Made by a program: the position numbers and the translations under genes. Positions 28,902-37,147 of a DNA stretch of 64,000 nucleotides are shown here, piece after piece. The stretch is taken from NCBI RefSeq assembly GCF_020176955.2, contig NZ_JAIUCZ020000012.1:62001-126000 (forward strand). Reading direction: 5' to 3'. The notes below the pieces were generated by a model. The model saw only the letters and a program-made list of their open reading frames with translations, searched no databases and was not told the DNA's origin. How positions within the stretch are numbered: the stretch's first letter is position 1; each line of letters starts with the position of its first letter. Origin of the DNA: Nocardia sp. alder85J. GTDB taxonomy: Bacteria > Actinomycetota > Actinomycetes > Mycobacteriales > Mycobacteriaceae.

Positions 28902-30134
28902 ATGAATCCCCTTGCTTTGCTCGCTGAACACGCTCCCGGCGGACCGCCGTTTCACCGGCGGCGGGTGTTCCGATGGGAGTTGCGGCTCGACCGTGACGGC
29001 CGGGTCGTGGACCTGGCCGACCACCTCGAGAACCCGCTGACGCTGTTCGCTCCGTCGGTGAAACGTACCGTCGGCATCATCGCTCAACCGGCCTGCGACA
29101 CCGCTGGTTACACGTTCGGCACCGGCGCCCGGGGCGAGAAATGCAAGGCCGCCGCGGCGGCGCAGGCCATCGCATGGGCGGATTCCACCGGCGACCCCGC
29201 CGCGGTGGCCGTCGCACGCTTCCATGCCTCCGGTGCGCGACCGCCCCTGCCTGAGACCCTGCAGCGGGATCAGAACGTGCTGATCACCGTCGACGGCACC
29301 CCGGCCTGTCTGTCGCCGTCGGCGGCGGGATTCTGGTCGGCGGTGGTCGAGAGACAGAAGGGAGTCGGCACCTGGGGCTTGTGCATCGTCTGCGCAGGGT
29401 CCGGCCCGCTGACCCGCACGATGCCGGACTCGGTGCCGGCATCACTGCTGCCCGGCGCGACCGCGCCTGCGGTGCTGTGCCTCGCCGAGGATCTGGCGCA
29501 GGCCCCGATCTGCCTGCCGTGCGCGGACGCAGCCACCAGCGGGTTGTCCCGCGCTCTGGCAGACGAGCGGCGTAGCGTCTGCTGTCCCGGGTCACGGTCT
29601 CGCACAGCCTGGTGGATCACTGGCGCCGCAGGCGACACTGTGGACCCGATGCAAGCGGTCATGTATCCGGACCGGGACCGGGTGGGCATGCTGATGGACG
29701 GTGAGGTCGACGTTCCCGACGGTGCCCGGTTCCGGGCGATCACGGTGAGCGGCAACGTCTCCCGGATATCGATCCGGGAGGTGGTGGATATGCCGCTGTC
29801 GCTGCTGGTGGACCGGGTCGCGCAATGGTTCGCCGACATGTCCACGGACACGGTCTTTCCGGACGATCACCCGTGGCCGCAGTTCGCCGGGATGCTGGCC
29901 GTGCTCGGGCGGTGGGACGGTCGCCGTTACCAGAATCCGAGAGTGCCGGCGGACGCGCAGGAGCTGTTGCTGCGCAGCATCATTCACGGTGACCCGGTGG
30001 CCCCTCGTTTGACCACGCATCTGCTCCGGCAGATGCGGGCGGACGGCCGCGTGTCACACGCGCGAGTCGCGGTGCTTCAAGCGCACGACCGCCGCGCCGC
30101 AAGTAGTCGCCAGCCGGAACAGGCCGTCCACTGA
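28902..30134 (+). CDS. Orphan Cas8c/Csd1-like protein
   Basis: 410 residues with the run of features of Cas8c (Csd1), the large subunit of type I-C Cascade, shorter than the usual 550-600. Residues 22-38 (VFRWELRLDRDGRVVDL) match the N-terminal strand pair; 51-73 (PSVKRTVGIIAQPACDTAGY) match the RPVKRSSGIxPxxxxDNxxY motif; CIVCAGSGPLTRTMPDSV at 161-178 corresponds to CLVTGExAPIxRxHPxI; VSRISIREVVDMPLSLLVDR at 286-305 corresponds to ARxSVRFW...LGELVxxL; and DAQELLLRSIIHGDPVAP at 351-368 corresponds to LLRAILxGxPYP. Cys pairs 161/164 and 204/207 might bind zinc. No cas3, cas5, cas7, cas1, cas2 or repeat array is in the window. Function is unknown; a repurposed effector or anti-interference role is speculation. 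Confidence 0.7.
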   Translation: MNPLALLAEHAPGGPPFHRRRVFRWELRLDRDGRVVDLADHLENPLTLFAPSVKRTVGIIAQPACDTAGYTFGTGARGEKCKAAAAAQAIAWADSTGDPAAVAVARFHASGARPPLPETLQRDQNVLITVDGTPACLSPSAAGFWSAVVERQKGVGTWGLCIVCAGSGPLTRTMPDSVPASLLPGATAPAVLCLAEDLAQAPICLPCADAATSGLSRALADERRSVCCPGSRSRTAWWITGAAGDTVDPMQAVMYPDRDRVGMLMDGEVDVPDGARFRAITVSGNVSRISIREVVDMPLSLLVDRVAQWFADMSTDTVFPDDHPWPQFAGMLAVLGRWDGRRYQNPRVPADAQELLLRSIIHGDPVAPRLTTHLLRQMRADGRVSHARVAVLQAHDRRAASSRQPEQAVH

Positions 30135-30538
30135 TGGGCTTTCGGGCCGAGGGGAGGGTCAGGAGGCACCCGGGGACAAGACGTAGCCTGGGTTCGGGGG
30201 AGAGCCCGGCGCGCGAGCCGATGCGTGATGCCTCCGGCCATACCGCACCATTGCCTGCTGTCCGAGGTAGGCGAGTCCGCGGGCCCAGAGTCCGGGCAGC
30301 TGCCGCGCAGACTGTACGCGTATCCCAGCGCGGTGTGGTCGGTGATGTCTTCGCCGGTGAACGGGGCGTGCGCATGGCTGCCGGCGCTGGCTTCGGTGGT
30401 ACCGCCGAAGCCCCAGATGTGCACGGCGACATCGGGAGTCCGGTCTGCGGCCCGGGTGATGATGATGCGCAGCAGCAGCGCCTCGATCCGACGGCGTGAC
30501 CGGTAGCCCGACGCCGGGGTCGTGCCCGGGGTGTTCAC
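30077..30538 (-). CDS. Hypothetical protein, last gene of the leftward operon, possible frame change
   Basis: GTG 30538 overlaps the stop of the upstream nucleoside-hydrolase-like gene (GTGA), so it is translationally coupled. The first ~75 residues are convincing (RRRIEALLLRIIITRAADRT; VAVHIWGFGGTTEASAG). After DHTALGYAY this frame weakens, while an adjacent frame reads RQLPGLWARGLAYLGQQAMV and stops at 30159. A one-base error or mutation near 30310 is therefore likely. No family recognised. Confidence 0.55.
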   Translation of the reverse strand: MNTPGTTPASGYRSRRRIEALLLRIIITRAADRTPDVAVHIWGFGGTTEASAGSHAHAPFTGEDITDHTALGYAYSLRGSCPDSGPADSPTSDSRQWCGMAGGITHRLARRALPRTQATSCPRVPPDPPLGPKAHQWTACSGWRLLAARRSCA

Positions 30539-31503
30539 CATCGGCGGCTCGTGCGGCTGGTGGTGAGCAGCGACGGCTGGTAGTACATGCCGGTGGCCAG
30601 CAGGTGCGTGACGGCGGCGGTGACCCAGTCGCCGAAGGCCTGCCGGTCGACACCGGTGGACAGGCGCAGCGGGATACCGGCGGGGTCGGTGCGCATGCGG
30701 GCATCGGTGTCGACGGTGACCGCGACGGTGCCGAAGGTGGTGAACGGGAGTCCGGCGGCGGCGGTCAGCGCCAGCACGGCGGCGGCGGGGTCGCCGGGCA
30801 GTTCCTCGGCGAACCAGCGACGGTAACCGGCGGCGATCGGCTGCGCCCACGGCGGCGCCTCGGGTGCGGCCAGCATCCGATAGAGCGGACTACCGGCGGT
30901 GACGGTCAGCACGGTGTCGGTGATATTCGAGGTCACCACCTGCACCGTGAGGTCGGGGTCGGTCCACACGGTGGTCGCGGCGGCGGGGTCCAGGCGGGGG
31001 TTGTCGGGGACCAGCCGGGGGTGGCGTAGCCGGTCGGCGGGCCCGCCGCCGGTCACCGTGATGTCCAACCGGCGGGTCAGCTCCGGGGCTTGCCGGTGCA
31101 GGGCCGCGAGGCCGGTCAGCGGGCCCAGCGCCAGCCACACCGCGCGCTCCTGTTCACGCAGTACCGTCGCCACCGTGTCGCGCAGCGGACCGACCGCCGA
31201 CATCGACGGGAGCGGGAAACCCGCAGGCGTCGATCCGTCCGCGAGCCACCGATCCCGCCCGTCACCGGTGTCGGCGCCGGGCACGACGACCACACCGGTA
31301 CGGCCGCACCGGTGCAGCAGGTCCTGCACCAGCCGCGCCCGGACCCCGCCGCCGAATTCACCGCTGGTCACCACCAGCCGTAACGGCAGCATGGCGGCGG
31401 CCAGCGCCAGCGCCAGCAGCGAGGCGGGGGTGTACCCGGCATCGAGACAGACACAGACGGGCAGCCGGCTCACCGCCGCCGACGCCGATACGGGACCAGA
31501 CAC
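30535..31503 (-). CDS. Nucleoside-hydrolase-like protein, catalytic residues lost
   Basis: 322 residues, GTG 31503 with AAAGGAG 9 bases upstream. The overall plan follows the inosine/uridine-preferring nucleoside hydrolase family: VCLDAGYTPASLLALALAA at the N-terminus where the family has TDxGxDxDDALAL, VWLALGPLTGLAALHR for the xLGPLTNLA segment, ITVTGG for the MGG turn, and DNPRLDPAAATTVW for AEFNxxxDPEAA. The calcium-binding Asp cluster is missing and the C-terminal catalytic HDP is GDP here. It is probably a binding or structural paralogue of the intact copy at 35026-36021. Confidence 0.7.
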   Translation of the reverse strand: MSGPVSASAAVSRLPVCVCLDAGYTPASLLALALAAAMLPLRLVVTSGEFGGGVRARLVQDLLHRCGRTGVVVVPGADTGDGRDRWLADGSTPAGFPLPSMSAVGPLRDTVATVLREQERAVWLALGPLTGLAALHRQAPELTRRLDITVTGGGPADRLRHPRLVPDNPRLDPAAATTVWTDPDLTVQVVTSNITDTVLTVTAGSPLYRMLAAPEAPPWAQPIAAGYRRWFAEELPGDPAAAVLALTAAAGLPFTTFGTVAVTVDTDARMRTDPAGIPLRLSTGVDRQAFGDWVTAAVTHLLATGMYYQPSLLTTSRTSRRW

Positions 31504-31588
31504 CGCGGGTCGCTCCTTTCGTTCGGGTAAGTCGTTGCGCGACTTGGTGATTAACTATTTCTGCTGCGGGGGTGTGGCTGGGAGGGGA

Positions 31589-31756
31589 TCAGGGATGCAG
31601 GCGGGCGGGGAGGTCGCGGTGCCCGTTGACGATCAGGCTGGGGACGCGTTGCAGGGTCGCGGGATCGACGGCCAGGCGGCCGTGCGACTGCAGCAACGCC
31701 AGCTCGGTCGGAAAGTCGATGCCGGTCGACGTGATCGGTTCGAGGTCGGTGGTCAT
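31589..31756 (-). CDS. Small protein, 55 residues
   Basis: ATG 31756; a longer GTG-initiated reading adds a Pro/Gly/Arg-rich stretch that looks non-coding. Sequence begins MTTDLEPITSTGIDFPTELA and ends in a His/Arg-rich tail. It sits between the epimerase-like gene and a nucleoside-hydrolase-like gene on the same strand. It could be a precursor peptide or a small accessory protein; no Cys is present, so a lanthipeptide is unlikely. Confidence 0.55.
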   Translation of the reverse strand: MTTDLEPITSTGIDFPTELALLQSHGRLAVDPATLQRVPSLIVNGHRDLPARLHP

Positions 31757-31919
31757 CGGTGCTGCTGGGCACCTTGCCGGCGGTCCGGATCCCCGATTAC
31801 CGGACACCACGCCCCGGCGAGGAACTGCCGATTGCTGAGGTGTGATCGCCGGATCTCGGGGGTCCGCCACCGGTGACGGGTGTCCGCTGGCGCTGCGGGC
31901 GTGTGGCCGGTCTGTGTGG

Positions 31920-32843
31920 TTATCGTGGCGGGTTGCCGTCGAGGACGGTGCGGGTGGCGTGCAGGGTGCTGCGTAGCCCGTCGCGCAGGCCGGTGGCGGG
32001 TGCCCAGCCCAGGCGGGCGGTGGTCCCGGTGAGGTCGGGCCGGCGGCCTGTGGTCTCGGTGGTGTCGGTGTCGGGGGCGGATACGATGCCGTTGCCGGCG
32101 AGGGCGACGATCAGTGCGGCCAGCTCGACGGTGGTGATCGCGGCATGGTCGATGCCGAGGTCGACCGGTTCGGGCATGTCGCTGGCGAGTATCTCGAGCA
32201 GGCCTTCGGCGACGTCGTCGATGTGTACGGGATACCAGAGCCGGTGGGGGTCGGTGACGGGCAGGACGTCACCGCGTAGCGCCGCGGTGCAGAACCGGGC
32301 GATCAGGCCGCCGTCATCGGATCCGTACACGGTGTACGGCCGTGCGATGACGGCGTCGACACCGCGGTGCTGGTAGGCCGCGGTCACGGTCTCGACGAAC
32401 CGCAGGCCCTCGGTGCGGGTACCGGCGGTGGCGTGATCGCTGTCGTGATCGAGGCCGTCCGGAAGCGTCGGCGGGTCGTATACGTGGCTGCTGGAGGTGA
32501 CCACGATCCGTGCACGGTGTCGTCCGGCGAGGTCGAGGGCGTGAAAGGTGCTCAGGGCCGCGGTGCGCAGCTGCGGCGCCGGGCCGTTTTCGACTCTGCC
32601 GGTCGGGCCGGGCAGGTGGACGATGCCGGTGACCTCCTGCAGGCCGGTGAACGCGGCCGTGGTCGTGATATCCGCGTGCCGGAACTTGAACCGGGGGTCG
32701 GGGCGGAGGGCGGTGAGGTTGGTGCGCCGGTCGTGTGACAGGGTGTCGATGGCGGTGACCCGGGCGCCGTCGTTCAGTAGTGCGGCGCACACCCGGCTGC
32801 CGAGGCTCCCGGTGCCGCCGGTGACGACCACATGGCTGCTCAT
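31920..32843 (-). CDS. NAD-dependent epimerase/dehydratase-like (extended SDR) protein
   Basis: 307 residues. The Rossmann glycine motif TGGTGSLGSRV is at the N-terminus, with VTAIDTLSHDRR for the dinucleotide-ribose contact, VTSSSHVYDPP for the active-site Ser/Thr region and ARPYTVYGSDD for the substrate segment, all like sugar-nucleotide epimerases. The catalytic YxxxK is not visible: the place where it belongs reads GTRTEGLRFVE. It may therefore bind substrate without the usual redox chemistry. Transcribed with the methyltransferase immediately upstream. Confidence 0.82.
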   Translation of the reverse strand: MSSHVVVTGGTGSLGSRVCAALLNDGARVTAIDTLSHDRRTNLTALRPDPRFKFRHADITTTAAFTGLQEVTGIVHLPGPTGRVENGPAPQLRTAALSTFHALDLAGRHRARIVVTSSSHVYDPPTLPDGLDHDSDHATAGTRTEGLRFVETVTAAYQHRGVDAVIARPYTVYGSDDGGLIARFCTAALRGDVLPVTDPHRLWYPVHIDDVAEGLLEILASDMPEPVDLGIDHAAITTVELAALIVALAGNGIVSAPDTDTTETTGRRPDLTGTTARLGWAPATGLRDGLRSTLHATRTVLDGNPPR

Positions 32844-32919
32844 GACTGTCTCCTGTAATCGTGGAAAGTATCGGGCTCGGCAGTGTTTCCGGTGCCGCCG
32901 CTGGTGTGCAGCGCGCTGC

Positions 32920-34200
32920 TCAGTCCCGGTGGGTGAGGACTGCGGCAGGGGATCGTGTCCGGCGGTCGATGGCGCCGCCCAGTGCTGTGGTGGTGGCCGT
33001 GACGGTGTGCACGGTGGTGCAGCGGTGGTGGCGTGGCAGGCCGAGGCGCGGCCACACTCCGGTGAGTGCCGCGGTGCGGGTGGTGGTGGGGATGGTGGGG
33101 AGGTAGGGGTCGCTGGTGTCGAGCCAGGTGTCGGTGTACTGGTCCAGGGTCCGGGTTTCGGTCCAGGTCGCGGCGGTGGTGACCCGGGTGGGTATGCCGT
33201 GGCTGGTCAGCCAGTCGATGTGGTGCCGGTGGCCGGGGTCGACGAATCGCTGCCGCTGGTGCCCGCGGCGGTGCAGTTCGGTGCGGAACGCGGTGTGCAG
33301 GCGTGTGAGTGGCTGGGGCCGCCGCTGGTGGGCAAGGACACCGATCAGGAGGCCGCCGGGGCGCAGCACCCGGGCGGCTTCGGTGATCGCGATGGTTGGT
33401 GAGTCGGTGACGGCCAGCGCGCCGTGGTCGAGCACGGCGTCGGCGTTGTGGTCGGGGATCCCGGCCAGCCGCATGGGGTCTGCGGCGTGGACGTCGACGG
33501 TGTCGGCGAGGTGGGTGGCCAGTGCCTTCCGGGCCGCGGGTGAGGGCTCGGCGATGATGAGCCGGCGGGCGTGCGCGGCGATCAGCGCGGCGACGGTCCC
33601 GGTGCCCGCGCCGAGCTGGATGACGTCGCGGCCGGCCAGGTGGGTGGTGGCGAGATCGGTGATCGTGTCGGTGACGTGGCTGGGCGGCTCGTGCCCGGCG
33701 AGGCCGGCGGTGGTGTGGTGGCTGTCGTCGATCATGGTGACGATCGACCAGGCTCTGTCGGCCTGGGCCAGCGCGCGGGGGTCGGCGCCGGGGTGGTGCA
33801 GGTGGTGGGCGTAGGTGGCCAGCCGGGCCAGGCACCATGCCCCGGCCGAGGGTGCCAGGTGCCGCGGCAGGCTCGTGCCGGTGGCCAGCACCGCGAACAC
33901 GGGAGGCAGGTGCCGCCGCAGTGGGGACACCGGTGTGTGCTGGACCGCGCGGCGCATCCACAGTGCTTCCATGACCGGCACGATTTCCGTGGCCGCGGCC
34001 CACAGCCGGTGCGCGGGCACGTATCCGGGGTCGCGGACCAGCGCGGCCAGCAGTGACCAGGTGTCGCCTCCGACGGCGTCGAGCACACCGGCGAGTACTC
34101 GCGGTGTCCACGGCCGCACATGGTCGAACCCGGCGGCGGTGGTGCCGGGAGCGCCCGGCGGGGGTGCGGCGGTGGCACCTACGGTGTGGGCGGTGGTCAT
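32920..34200 (-). CDS. Class I SAM-dependent methyltransferase with an N-terminal helical domain
   Basis: 426 residues. About 190 N-terminal helical residues (VMEALWMRRAVQHTPVSPLR; GAWCLARLATYAHHLHHPG) precede a Rossmann methyltransferase: motif I VIQLGAGTGTVAALIAAHA, motif II IIAEPSP, motif IV DAVLDHGAL and post-motif AARVLRPGGLLIGVLAHQR. The gene at 59165-60454 encodes a full-length paralogue with the same two-domain plan. Probably O-, N- or C-methylates a small molecule made by this locus; the substrate is unknown. Confidence 0.82.
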   Translation of the reverse strand: MTTAHTVGATAAPPPGAPGTTAAGFDHVRPWTPRVLAGVLDAVGGDTWSLLAALVRDPGYVPAHRLWAAATEIVPVMEALWMRRAVQHTPVSPLRRHLPPVFAVLATGTSLPRHLAPSAGAWCLARLATYAHHLHHPGADPRALAQADRAWSIVTMIDDSHHTTAGLAGHEPPSHVTDTITDLATTHLAGRDVIQLGAGTGTVAALIAAHARRLIIAEPSPAARKALATHLADTVDVHAADPMRLAGIPDHNADAVLDHGALAVTDSPTIAITEAARVLRPGGLLIGVLAHQRRPQPLTRLHTAFRTELHRRGHQRQRFVDPGHRHHIDWLTSHGIPTRVTTAATWTETRTLDQYTDTWLDTSDPYLPTIPTTTRTAALTGVWPRLGLPRHHRCTTVHTVTATTTALGGAIDRRTRSPAAVLTHRD

Positions 34201-34228
34201 GGGAGAGTCCTTTCGGCGGTGACCGCGG

Positions 34229-35029
34229 TCACGCGCCCAGTACCGACGGTGTCCGGAATCGGGCGGCCTGCTGTGCGGCCGGCAGGTGTGCGATGTCGTT
34301 GGCGCGGACCAGTTCCGCGCGCCAGGGCAGCGGTGACCACGACGGGTGGCGCAGGCAGAAGGTGGTGATGCTGGTGTGGCCGACGGCGGGTTTCCACCGG
34401 ATACGCGCGTCGGCGGGCAGGCCGAGCAGGACGTCGTACACGGCGAGGACGTTCTCGGTCGAACCGGCGAGCACCATGCGCTTGCCGCGATGCCGCCGTA
34501 GGAGCTCGGTGATCGCCTGCAGTGTCACAGCACGGACCTGGGCATGGGTTTCGGCGCCGTCGGCGATCGGGTGGTCCGGGGCCAGGGCCGGGTGCCCGGC
34601 GGGGTGCCCGGCATATACCTCGGCCCACCCACGTCCTTCGGCGGACCCGTATTCGGGGTAGCGCCAGTGGTCGAGGAACTCGACCTCGAGGCCGAGGGCG
34701 TCGGCGATCGGTTGTGCGGTCTGGTGCGCGCGGGCGGGCGGGGTCGAGTAGACGGCGGTCACGGCGGTGTCGGTGTGCTCGGTGCGGATCCGGTCCGCCA
34801 GCAGCGCGGCCTGCCCGCGGCCGATGTCGGTCAGTCCCTGGCACAGTCGCGGCCCGTGGATCTTCTGGAGGGAATTGCTGTGGGAGTGTCCGTGGCGGAC
34901 GAGGTCGATCTGCGTGACGTCGGCAGCGGTGGTGCCGGTGATGGTCATGGGTGTTCCCGTCATGGGCGATGTTTCTCGTGAAGGGTTGTCCGGCAGGGCA
35001 ATGCGCTGTCGGGAGGGGTTGCGGGTCAT
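34229..35029 (-). CDS. Histidine phosphatase (phosphoglycerate-mutase superfamily)
   Basis: Start ATG 35029 overlaps the preceding stop (ATGA), giving 266 residues; a later ATG (about 34975) would trim a Pro/Arg-rich leader. The catalytic RHG motif is in IDLVRHGHSHSNSLQKIHGP, the second part in YSTPPARAHQTAQPIADALG, the acid region in WRYPEYGSAEGRGW, and the second catalytic His near the C-terminus in PAVGHTSITTFCL. It hydrolyses phosphate monoesters through phospho-histidine, so it probably removes a phosphate from a pathway intermediate, possibly a (deoxy)ribose or nucleotide phosphate given the adjacent nucleoside hydrolase. Confidence 0.85.
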   Translation of the reverse strand: MTRNPSRQRIALPDNPSRETSPMTGTPMTITGTTAADVTQIDLVRHGHSHSNSLQKIHGPRLCQGLTDIGRGQAALLADRIRTEHTDTAVTAVYSTPPARAHQTAQPIADALGLEVEFLDHWRYPEYGSAEGRGWAEVYAGHPAGHPALAPDHPIADGAETHAQVRAVTLQAITELLRRHRGKRMVLAGSTENVLAVYDVLLGLPADARIRWKPAVGHTSITTFCLRHPSWSPLPWRAELVRANDIAHLPAAQQAARFRTPSVLGA

Positions 35030-36021
35030 GGGCGGGCGGCGGGGCTGAGGTGGTCGTCGAGCCAGCGGTTGAAACTCGGGTAGTCGGCGCCGATGGACAG
35101 CCGGACCGGGCCGCCGGCGGGGTCCTCGCGCAGGTGACCGTCGGCGGTGATGGTGACGGTGCGGGGTTCGCACCGCACGAACGGCAGGCCCGCGGCGGCG
35201 GTGAGGGTGAGTGGGTCGTGCGGGTGGGTGCCGTCGTGATGACCGGTGTACCAACCGTCCAGGTGTGACCCGAGGATCCGTGCCCACCGTGGTGCGTGTG
35301 GGTCGGACAGTCGCCGATACAGCTGATGGTCAGCGGTGATGCGGGTGTCGGGGGTGGCGGTGACGTCGGTGGTCACCAGTGTGAGGGGGTGTGTGAGGTG
35401 GTGTGCGTGGTCGAGCACGCGGCGCGCGGCGTCGGGGTCGAGCCGGAGATTGTGTTCCGCGCGTGTGGATTCCGGGTTGGCCACAGTGCCGCCCATCTGG
35501 GTGATCACCAGTTGCTGTGCCAGGTCCGGTACGGCGGTGAGGACCTGGTCCAGGTTGGTCACCGGCCCCAGGCCGGCCCAGAGCACGGGCCCGTCGGTGC
35601 CCGCGCACACCGCCTGTACCGCGGACACGAGGTCCACCGGTTGCGCGGGGATGTCGGCCGGGATCAGTCCGTCGACGCAGTACCAGCGGGTGTTGCCGAG
35701 GTCGGCGCCGGCGACCACGGGCACATGGTGGCATCCGTGCAGATCGAGGACATGCCGTGCGAACCGTGCCCGCTGTCCGGCGTTCTCGTCGGCGGTGAGT
35801 ACCAGGGCCAACTGCGGGAGCCCGCGCGCGGCGCAGGTGAGTGCGAGCGCATCGTCCGGGTCGCCGCCGATGTCGGTGCAGATGATCAGCGGGGCGTCGC
35901 GCAGCGACAGTGCGTCGTAGTGCCGCCGCGCCGCGGTGACCGGCCGCCGGGGGGCCGTGACTGCCGCTGCCGGCCGCCGCAGCACCGCCCGGGCGGCCCC
36001 GGCGCCGGTGGTGCCGTTCAT
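35026..36021 (-). CDS. Nucleoside hydrolase (IUNH family), intact motifs
   Basis: 331 residues from ATG 36021 (GTG 36039 is an alternative). Cleaves the N-glycosidic bond of nucleosides. The calcium-binding Asp cluster is complete in ICTDIGGDPDDALALTCAAR; VLWAGLGPVTNLDQVL, VITQMGG, AEHNLRLDPDAARRVLDH and the C-terminal HPHDPLTLTAAAG (catalytic His) all match the family. It is the only one of three homologues here that should be active. Overlaps the phosphatase gene downstream, which suggests they act in sequence. Confidence 0.88.
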   Translation of the reverse strand: MNGTTGAGAARAVLRRPAAAVTAPRRPVTAARRHYDALSLRDAPLIICTDIGGDPDDALALTCAARGLPQLALVLTADENAGQRARFARHVLDLHGCHHVPVVAGADLGNTRWYCVDGLIPADIPAQPVDLVSAVQAVCAGTDGPVLWAGLGPVTNLDQVLTAVPDLAQQLVITQMGGTVANPESTRAEHNLRLDPDAARRVLDHAHHLTHPLTLVTTDVTATPDTRITADHQLYRRLSDPHAPRWARILGSHLDGWYTGHHDGTHPHDPLTLTAAAGLPFVRCEPRTVTITADGHLREDPAGGPVRLSIGADYPSFNRWLDDHLSPAARP

Positions 36022-36043
36022 GTGTTGCCTGGTTTTCACGTGT

Positions 36044-36889
36044 TCACCGTCTCCGGGGCCGGGGGTGGCCGAGGATCGCGATGCCGGCGTGCCCGGCGTA
36101 GTGGCACGGGTCGGCGGGGTCGCTGAGGTGGTCGGGGTGCCAGTCGGGTAGCCAGGTGACACCGGGTTCGACGAGGCTGAAGCCGTCGAACAGTGCGGTG
36201 ACCGCGGCACGGTCGCGGAAGGTGATCGAGTCGGCGACCCGTTCGTTGTAGGCGGTGGCGAAACCGGTGGCGGCGCCGGGCAGGTGGTGGTCGAGTTCGG
36301 TGGCGGCGTGGCTGATCGCGATGTAGCTGCCCGGTGGTAGCCGGTCGCGCAGCGCGGCCATGATCCGGCGCGGGTGGTCGGTGTCGGGGACGAAGTGCCA
36401 GACCGCGACCAGCAGTACCCCGATCGGCGCGGTGAAGTCCAGCAGTGACGTGGTGGTGGGGTGGTCGAGGATGTGATGCGGGCGGCGCAGGTCCTCGGAG
36501 ATGATCGCGGTGGTGTCCAGGACCTGCTGACCGGCGAGCAGGTCGTGGGAGCGTTCGACGGCGTCGAGGTCGTTGTCGACGTACACGGTGCGGGCTGCCG
36601 CGACGATCGTGCGGGCGATCTCGTGGGTGTTGCCGGCGGCGGGGAATCCGGACCCGATGTCGAGGAACTGGCCGATGCCGTGGCGGGCCATGTAGGTGAC
36701 CGCCCGGGTCAGGAAGGCGCGGTTGGCGTGGGCGATCACGTCGGCGCCGGGGGTGATCTCGATCAGCCGGTCGCCTTCGAGCCGGTCGACACCGAACGGT
36801 GCTTCCCCGGTGAGCAGGTAATGGTAGATCCTGGCCGCCGACGGTCGGCTGGCGTCGAGCTCGCGGCCGTGGAAGGTGTTGTCGTCCAT
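36044..36889 (-). CDS. S-adenosyl methyltransferase family protein (DUF574/PF04672 type)
   Basis: 281 residues from ATG 36889; upstream codons in the frame look non-coding. Family hallmarks are clear: LDASRPSAARIYHYLLTGEA (usual D..RPxxARVYDYxLGG), AHANRAFLTRAVTYMARHGI, FLDIGSGFPAAGNTHEIAR for SAM binding, and RTVYVDNDLDAVERSH. This family is abundant in Actinobacteria and mostly of unknown substrate. A second member is encoded at 45370-46350, and both sit in the same long operon. Confidence 0.9.
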   Translation of the reverse strand: MDDNTFHGRELDASRPSAARIYHYLLTGEAPFGVDRLEGDRLIEITPGADVIAHANRAFLTRAVTYMARHGIGQFLDIGSGFPAAGNTHEIARTIVAAARTVYVDNDLDAVERSHDLLAGQQVLDTTAIISEDLRRPHHILDHPTTTSLLDFTAPIGVLLVAVWHFVPDTDHPRRIMAALRDRLPPGSYIAISHAATELDHHLPGAATGFATAYNERVADSITFRDRAAVTALFDGFSLVEPGVTWLPDWHPDHLSDPADPCHYAGHAGIAILGHPRPRRR

Positions 36890-37147
36890 GAACTTTCGTG
36901 TCCGTCGAGAGGTGGTGGGTGACCGAGCGATCGGCCAGTTCCACACGGTGGTGGCCGGGTCGCTGATTCCGGGACTGTGGTGGTGAGCCGGGGCGCCGGG
37001 ACACCTGAAGGGCGGCAGGTGTGTGTTCCCGGACCCTGATGCCCCGGCTCTCGAGGGGGGCGGTGCAGGGACACCGGTGGGAGCGCGGCGATACGGCGGA
37101 ACTTGAGCGGGTTCGCCGCAGCGCCGCGGTGGTCGGTCTCCGGCGAG

